Shown here piece by piece: positions 57,490 through 64,000 of a stretch of 64,000 nt of DNA. How positions within the stretch are numbered: position 1 is the first letter of the stretch; the number at the start of each line of letters is the position of its first letter. Source of the stretch: Berberis thunbergii (lineage: Eukaryota; Streptophyta; Magnoliopsida; Ranunculales; Berberidaceae). The DNA lies in assembly GCA_003290165.1 (NCBI GenBank), contig QNQO01006228.1:248001-312000 (forward strand), given 5' to 3'. Under the pieces are notes generated by a model, which did no database searches, was not told the origin of the DNA, and saw nothing but the letters and a program-made list of their open reading frames with translations. The translations under genes were made by a program, and so were the position numbers.

Positions 57490-60400
57490 ATCGAAAAAAA
57501 AATTTATATATATTTTTTTGCTGCTGCAGCAAAATCACAGCCGTCGCACCTGCAAAATCAGTCCGTACTATGGTTTGTGTCATGCCTCCGGCACGAATAA
57601 GATTCCACAAACTATATGCTAATAAATACAAAATCAACCGTAAAAAAGAACTTGTCAAGTTTTGACGCCAAACAAAAACATGTAAACAAATAGCACTAAT
57701 GTACAATAACAGGATTAACCTGAACAAATGGAACCTTGTTATATCATGTTTCGCTCGCATCTAAAACAAAAGAATTTCTCTATGTTTTTTCCAACAATAC
57801 AAATCCACCTAGTTATATAATGTAAGAAAATACATTGATGCCCTTAGGAACAGGCCCCATTTCTTTCGGTAGTTGCTTGTTCAATATACTGAAAATGATG
57901 AGAATGCAGCACCTGGTAGTTGCTTGTATATGGCACCGGTGATGGTTGATACAACAACACACTTTGCACCCAGAAACAAGCAATGTATGCACATTCTCCT
58001 GTCCAACATACTGCTGCCCGTACTGGCTCAGATCTTCAGAGCCCTGCAGTATAAAAATTAGTCAGTACTCAATGACAGACAAACATGACCTATAAAGATT
58101 GCTAATAAACCAAAGCTGATGATGAAAATGATGAAAACACTGTGTGGCAACTTTTACGAAACAACTTTTATCTCCATGAATACATATACAAAGAACAACA
58201 TCAAATGTCTAAGTTTCACACAAGTAGAAGAAACAAGAGATAACAACAAAAATGATCACATTAAATTTGACTCTTCCACAAAAATACTTGTCATTCACAA
58301 AAGTCTTTCAATTCATTAATTAAAATGGAGAAAGGCATATAAGTAAAGTTTATTTATGATGATAGGTCTACCTTCCATGGCCAAATTAACTGTGTGGCAA
58401 CAAGAACATTGTAAAGGCTACTTGTATTCTGTAAAGGCTTAAATATTATGGGATAAAGTTGCAAAAAAACTATGGAAATCTCAAGCGATAGTTTCCTGGA
58501 ATAGATTATTTTTAACATGAAAGCAAGGAAAGAAGCAGAGTTCAAACTACGTAAGTCGTGGCAAATTTGGAAAGAGTAGAGACACATGAGATGAAGAACA
58601 CTTTATTAGAAATGGGCCATAACCACCATACTGATAGCATCCTATTGTGGAACCAGCCTCTAAAATTTCCACAAATCAATCAAAAATGCTCTCACAGTCT
58701 CTCAATACTATTTGTTGATATGGCTTTTTGGCACGTAGAAAATTGTCTATATTCCTCATGTTATGCAATCATATTTATTTTGTTATTAAGTTTTGGTTGA
58801 ATTTTGTTATAGTACAATGCAACTGTAAGTCCAAAATATATTGCGTTTGCTTTTTCAGCTAGTTTAGACTCAAATAGTATGGATCAACATGTTATGATAA
58901 AATTTTAGAATTTTTTCAACAAAGGAACAAGCCTTTCACGTACCAACATAAAATTAGCATGCTTCATACACATTCATCAAAGAACCGCCCAGAATTACGT
59001 CAACGTTGAAGAGTCAACATCACTAAACTATATATCATCTACCTATTAACCAAAAACAAATTATCCAAATTGAAAACTAAAGACAATAAGCTCACCAGAG
59101 TTGCCAACTCAAACTGCAATCCCAACTCTTGCATTCACTAAAGACCAGACTGCTTCCCTAGCAAACTCATCTGCTCATAACCTGAATCCATCAAATTCCA
59201 AGCTATAAGAATTCTTTCAAGCATTTTATCAAACTGTTGAACACTAACTAGATTTTGCATAGAAACTGAAGATCAATTTGGACGAACAAATTCAAACCAA
59301 ACCCATGAACAAAACATGAGAAGAAATGGTGCCACCATTATCAAAAGCAGATAAATCAACACATGAAGAAGAAGATAGCTTGGTAGATTGGGAGAGTGAG
59401 AAGGTGAAGGAACTTTTTGTTCATTTGGTTTCATTCAAGAAAATGGCGGTAGTAAGTAGTGGACCCATTTAGCTAACACCTGAAGTTTTGATTCTAACCT
59501 CAAATCTGATCCTAAGTAAAGCTGCAAGTTGGGCAGGCTCTACCCAAGGCAGGATGGGTAAACCAAATTGGACTAGGCTTGGGCTTAATATCCTTGTGTA
59601 ATGGGCAGTGTTTTGGGTTAAACAACCAATACAATATATGCTCTTGGTAAGACTGTCCTGCTATAGCTGAGCCCCAACCTCTACAGTAGAAGATAATGTA
59701 GTGCAATAGGTATAGATTCGGTGTTCTGAACGCGACACCTTATTTTCTTTTTTTTTTACCTTTTTTTTGTTTTTATTTAAGACTGCAAAAAAAAAAAGAC
59801 CCGCCAAAGCACCAGTGTTGGGGCTCAAGTATACCAAACGTATATCGGCTTGGTCTTGGACTCGAGCTTAGAAACTTCAAGTTAGAGGTAATTCATAAAA
59901 TAATCGTACTGAAGTTCAATAAAAATAAGCCCACAAGGGGAGAGAAGAGATTACTGTATGTAACAAAATGAAAAAAAAAAAAAGTATGAATATCCTCCTT
60001 TGTACATAATTTAATAAAATATAATACATTGTTTGAAAAAAGGAAGTCCCCAATGAAACATCTCCTATATGAAAAATCAGATCACTTTGTATAAACCTAA
60101 CTAAATATAATTTAAACATCACTTATCTTTTTACTTTCTTTTTCCTCATCACTCAAAGTCACTTTATTTTAATGTCCAAGTGGATGACCAACATATGGTA
60201 TTCATGTTATTATCCTTATTTTTTAACTGAACATTATTTTTGTACCTCACAGATGATTCAGAGCGAGTATTGCATGTAGATGGTACTCATAACTGTCAAC
60301 ATTTACACAACAACGAGCCTGTTAAATCTTTCCAACTTGCCAAAATAACAATTGTACCAATGACATTTATTTTTAATAGGTAAACTGCATGAAATTAGAC

Positions 60401-61130
60401 AAAAATGATAAACAAAAACAACAAAACTATGCCTACAGATAACAGAGAGCAGGTATAAAGAGTGGAAATAGAAAAAAAAAATGCACATAAAATAAGATTC
60501 CTTCGATTACTATATAAAATATAATATATGTAATATAACATAATATATTTGTTCAATTTTTATATCCAATGATATTTCTCCTAGAGATAACTTTGAAGAA
60601 AATTAAATTTGTCTATTGTTTGCTTTATTTTCTTTCTTCGTTTTTTGTTTCTCAATTATACATATATTGTACCTAAGTGCCACTGTTACACCGCACAAGT
60701 GATTTAATACGTATTCATGCAGATAGTGGAAACTTACAGATTTTGCTGAGCAAATCACTCTTCGACTTCTCAAAATTACAATAATAACAGTGTAAAAACC
60801 ATAATGAATTGTAGGATCACGTGATGGATATGCTTGTGTCTGCCCTCAAATACTCTTCTACTTTTCTCCTTCCACAGAGTCTGATGTGGTGAGAGCTATT
60901 GCAGATGCAACTTTTTGCTAATTGGGAAGGCAAGCGTGCAAAAAACTTCAAACGGTTGTAACTTGCAATTGTAAGTCAGAACTGCATACAACTGTCTCAA
61001 AGAGTACAGCTTGGTATAATCAAAAACTGCCGTTTTCACTGGGTCATACGCGTGATTCTGACTTATGGTCACAAAGATATGCCTATTTGAAGTTCTTTGC
61101 ACGTTTGCCTACTCAATTGGTCAAAAAATG
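57490..61130. other. Mostly featureless, with two weak coding-like traces
   Basis: Two minus-strand traces only. 58,045-57,960 follows a CTGCAG acceptor-like site and reads GSEDLSQYGQQYVGQENVHT. 59,230-59,100 reads ADEFAREAVWSLVNARVGIA but is flanked by in-frame stops and ends near GGTGAGC. Neither is assigned. The rest, including 59,740-60,700, is AT-rich without structure. Confidence 0.3.
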
Positions 61131-61149
61131 CATCTGCAATGGCTATCAT

Positions 61150-61290
61150 TGTATCAAAGTCTCAACCACAGCCTCCATTGTGTTCCAACCCATCACCCAG
61201 TTATTCGTAGTGCCTGAATCAGCTTCTGATCATAGCATTCTATCATAAAATTGTTCCCAATTCTTCAAGGTTTCACAATTCAAAAGTATG
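61150..61290 (-). pseudogene. Coding-like fragment, family unknown
   Basis: Minus strand reads NCETLKNWEQFYDRML, stop, SEADSGTTNNWVMGWNTMEA, VVETLIQ, stop. The residue composition looks like real protein with one nonsense change. No splice context is established and I do not recognise the family. Confidence 0.35.
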
Positions 61291-62003
61291 ATCATGTTTA
61301 ATAACATTTTTACGTTAATTGATTGCAATTTAGAGAACAAAGAACTCCAACTTAAAAGAGTGCATTGACAAAACAATGTGGTTGGGGTAAGTAATGTAGC
61401 ACTAGCTATATCACGTTATCTTATATGATTCATTAGAATCACAACCCCCACCCCAGTTATTTATTGACTTGATCATATACAGTTGACATTTCAGGAAAAG
61501 TAAACGTCTGACTTGCTGAACGTATTTCGCAAGTTATTGCTCCTTCAGATACAATCCACGTTATGGTTCAATTGTTTCAGCTTTATACAAGATTCCTAAG
61601 TATGATGAGGAGGTGTAGAAATTAACCAAAGTATCCATCCTTTACCGACTAATGTTAACTGAATTTGATTACTGAAATTCTGCATGTCATCATATACTGT
61701 GTAAGAATTGCTCTTCAAGATGAGGGAAATAAATAACAATAAAAAGTAAGAGCAACAATATTTTTGCTGGGAAATACCATAAACACTAGTCTTCGTGTGT
61801 GTGCATGATACTGACATAGTAATACTACTGTGTCTATTGCTTCAATGATAGCATGCACTATAGGGTCCGAGCGGTCTAGGAAAACATCAAAGTGACATTA
61901 ACCACCATACTGAACAATTTATAGGGCCATAAAAATTTGTATTGATGCATGCCAACAGGAAACATACAAAATAGAAACTTTGAACTAAAGATAAGAATGG
62001 TAC
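61291..62003. other. Non-coding, nothing recognised
   Basis: If the methionine synthase exon is part of a spliced relic, its downstream intron begins at 62,003 and extends here. No following exon is visible. Confidence 0.4.
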
Positions 62004-62096
62004 CTCATCCTTTTGGCCAGACAATGCCTTCGCCAAGGCGTTCACTGCAACAACCTTCTGTGCAGCAAATGCAAGCCATGATTTGATTTCATTCAT
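62004..62096 (-). pseudogene. Isolated exon of cobalamin-independent methionine synthase (MetE)
   Basis: Encodes 31 residues: [20 protein letters not shown] plus KALSGQKDE, after MN. It is bounded by a TTTGCTAG acceptor and a GATGAG/GTACC donor, both in phase 0. This block belongs to the linker between the two halves of plant 5-methyltetrahydropteroyltriglutamate-homocysteine methyltransferase, which makes methionine. Neither the preceding segment (expected LLHTAVDLVNE) nor the following one (expected SANAAAQASRKSS) is found within the window. It is a fragment of a broken or captured gene, although more distant exons outside the window cannot be excluded on the upstream side. Confidence 0.8.
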
Positions 62097-64000
62097 CTAG
62101 CAAATGCAGCGTCTCCAATGAGAATTCACAGTAATATCTGCCCCTGCAAGCTGCAAATCCGATATCATCAATAGTAAAAAATAAATTAGTAAAAATGCTC
62201 CGTCCATGCTAATTCTGAGAAAGTAAACCAAACTCATTACAGACAGACCCATATCATTTTGATTTGTTAACCTGTCTCTAAAACAAGATATGGAAGTAAA
62301 GAACAAATCGGATCCTAGAAATTTCAGGCAACAAAGCAATTGCAAGAGTTACACGCTTGCCATGTTAGTGTCCAGATTAGAAAACATAAACGCTTTCCAA
62401 GCTGAGAGTAACCTTTCGGGGTAATGAAAGTAGGGTGCAAATGTATATTAAGGAGATTCGGCATGTATAGATTCAAATTTATCAAATGAAGGGAGAGATA
62501 CAATTATGCTTATACTATTGTATTCATGCTGGGTCTTCATTCAATGATACCATGTTTAACAAGGCAAAACACACGGACAAATTTTGTATCTTCTATGCTC
62601 TACATGAATGCAAAAGATGTGAAATTTGGGCTTACATGACAGCAATGGGCTAGGTCAATGAAATGATCATGCTGTAAAATGCTTGCATTACCACATCTTC
62701 TGATATGTAATTGTACTTAATCATCTAAATTGAAAGGTTTCCTCAAAATGCTGCAAAAGGAAGAAAATTTAACTTTGTACTCAAAGCATATTGAATAAGA
62801 AAAGGAAAATAATTATATAATATTACAATAATGCAGGTGGGTATCTACTTGACTTCCTTTGATGATCTTGGATAGCATGGATAGCATGAATCAGGCTATA
62901 ACTAGTTTACAGATGATCTTGCGATCAAATGTAATCCAGTGTTTTGCATAAAAACTCTTCCATAGCTTTTGCAATTGAATACATGAGGATGATCCTAGCA
63001 TGTAGTGCCCAGAGATTAATAAACCTCACCATGGAGACCATTCTACCAAGTTCAACCACTCTAAAAATCAGGACACTGAGAAGTACAAGTCCCAATATTT
63101 AGGACCTGCTTCTGTGCATCAATCAACCATCTATTAACTCTTGAATCACAGTTCAAGGTTTTTATATTTTTGTGTTTTTGCTTACTCTAATTGCTTTCTG
63201 ATAGTTGCTTTTAGAACAAATGCTAACAACGGTGTTCAGAGAATTACCCAAAGAAAGCCCCACCCAAGCCGCACCTCTGAATCATAACCAGCTTTAAATT
63301 TGAGTCTTTACCCATTCTGTGCTTTACACAGTAGTCCAGTCATTTGAATCAAAATTGTATCCATAGCTGCCAAATAATTACATCAAATGAGAAACTGTCT
63401 ACATGATCTGAAAATATGGAATAGGACTTTTTGAAAGAGAATGCATTGGGTTCAAAGATCAGCACATGTATAACAAAGAGCAAAGCCACGTTTATGCTGT
63501 AATTGTGGCACATCACAACCCCATATTATCTCTGCTAGTGTTTTGAGTTTATTTACAATTGCATTGCAAGAATATACAATTGCATTGCAAGAAAGAGAAG
63601 GACTGGCACTGTTAACTTCATGCAATTCAACTAGTTACCACAAGGAGTAATATGTGATCAGCCATGAAAGGGATATTGCAATGATTCCAGGAATCCTACA
63701 TGAAATATGTTACAAGCAAAAACTTAGCAAAAATTGGGCACACATAAATCAACCAAAGCATTCTCTTTTACAAACACCCCAAGTTGCGTTCTTGTATGGG
63801 TTTGACATCAAGTGCTTCTAATGCAACTCGCAGAAATATTGAGTGTTATAGAGAAAATAAATTATTTTAATATTTCATTTACAATTGACAAAAGAAAAAA
63901 AAAAAAAAAAACAGGGCATGAAAGATGAAACAAGAGAAGAAGGTGCAAATGCAAACTTATTAAATATCAGACTTATTATATAGCAGTGACAGTTGATAAT
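62097..64000. other. Non-coding to the end of the window
   Basis: No gene seen. A 21-bp unit TACAATTGCATTGCAAGAA is duplicated at 63,554 and 63,575, and an A18 tract lies near 63,894-63,911. Confidence 0.4.

Noticed and set aside
62097..62345. Minus-strand 82-codon frame running into the methionine synthase exon
   Set aside because: Separated by a TAG that is the splice acceptor; its residues do not match the enzyme, so it is intron.

Overview
This is nuclear DNA from a flowering plant, most likely a eudicot. It is AT-rich, with spliced genes and GT-AG introns of up to 7.2 kb. It carries plant-specific transposon families: Tat-lineage Ty3/gypsy elements, plant L1 and RTE LINEs, a SINE, Tourist-like MITEs, a CACTA terminus and solo LTRs. 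I cannot name the species. Almost every long open frame that is not transposon-derived is a shadow.

Layout. 1-9,360: gene remnants. These are an unrecognised frame with a 36-bp tandem repeat (32-519), a truncated start of a membrane-protein gene (2,761-2,828), a second intronless copy of that gene split by a 1,420-bp solo LTR with a perfect 5-bp target duplication (4,208-6,553), and a broken spliced gene (8,886-9,350). 9,639-26,919, minus strand: an eight-exon protein phosphatase 2C gene resembling Arabidopsis PP2C 11 (At1g43900). All splice sites and phases fit, but exon 4 lacks one base. Its introns hold a Tourist-like MITE, an L1 LINE with an RTE LINE nested in its tail (both with target duplications), and two more L1-type LINE remnants. 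27,309-28,782, upstream of that gene: two related MITE-like units, the second carrying a SINE.

29,650-43,040: a tandem array of a 0.6-0.7 kb non-coding repeat. The middle copy is interrupted by a decayed Tat-lineage element (30,431-39,905), whose 5' LTR is itself interrupted by an unrelated 1,717-bp solo LTR. 43,480-46,111: G-tract, short tandem duplication and two strong fold-back elements. 46,442-46,850, minus strand: the last two exons of an unrecognised gene. Immediately upstream of these exons lies a second, chimeric Tat-lineage element (46,888-about 56,737) with gag, protease, part of RT, a foreign 3' end, an integrase tail, a 180-bp tandem repeat and a long antisense ORF. 56,925-57,481: CACTA-type end packed with palindromic subterminal repeats. 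57,490-64,000: mostly featureless DNA with an isolated cobalamin-independent methionine synthase exon (62,004-62,096) and a few decayed coding fragments.

I found no new defence, metabolic or regulatory system. What stands out is the layered transposon history, readable through target duplications; the single-base lesion in an otherwise intact PP2C gene; the antisense ORF plus 3' tandem repeat in the second Tat element; and the two hairpin elements that could feed small RNAs. All family assignments rest on motifs read by eye.
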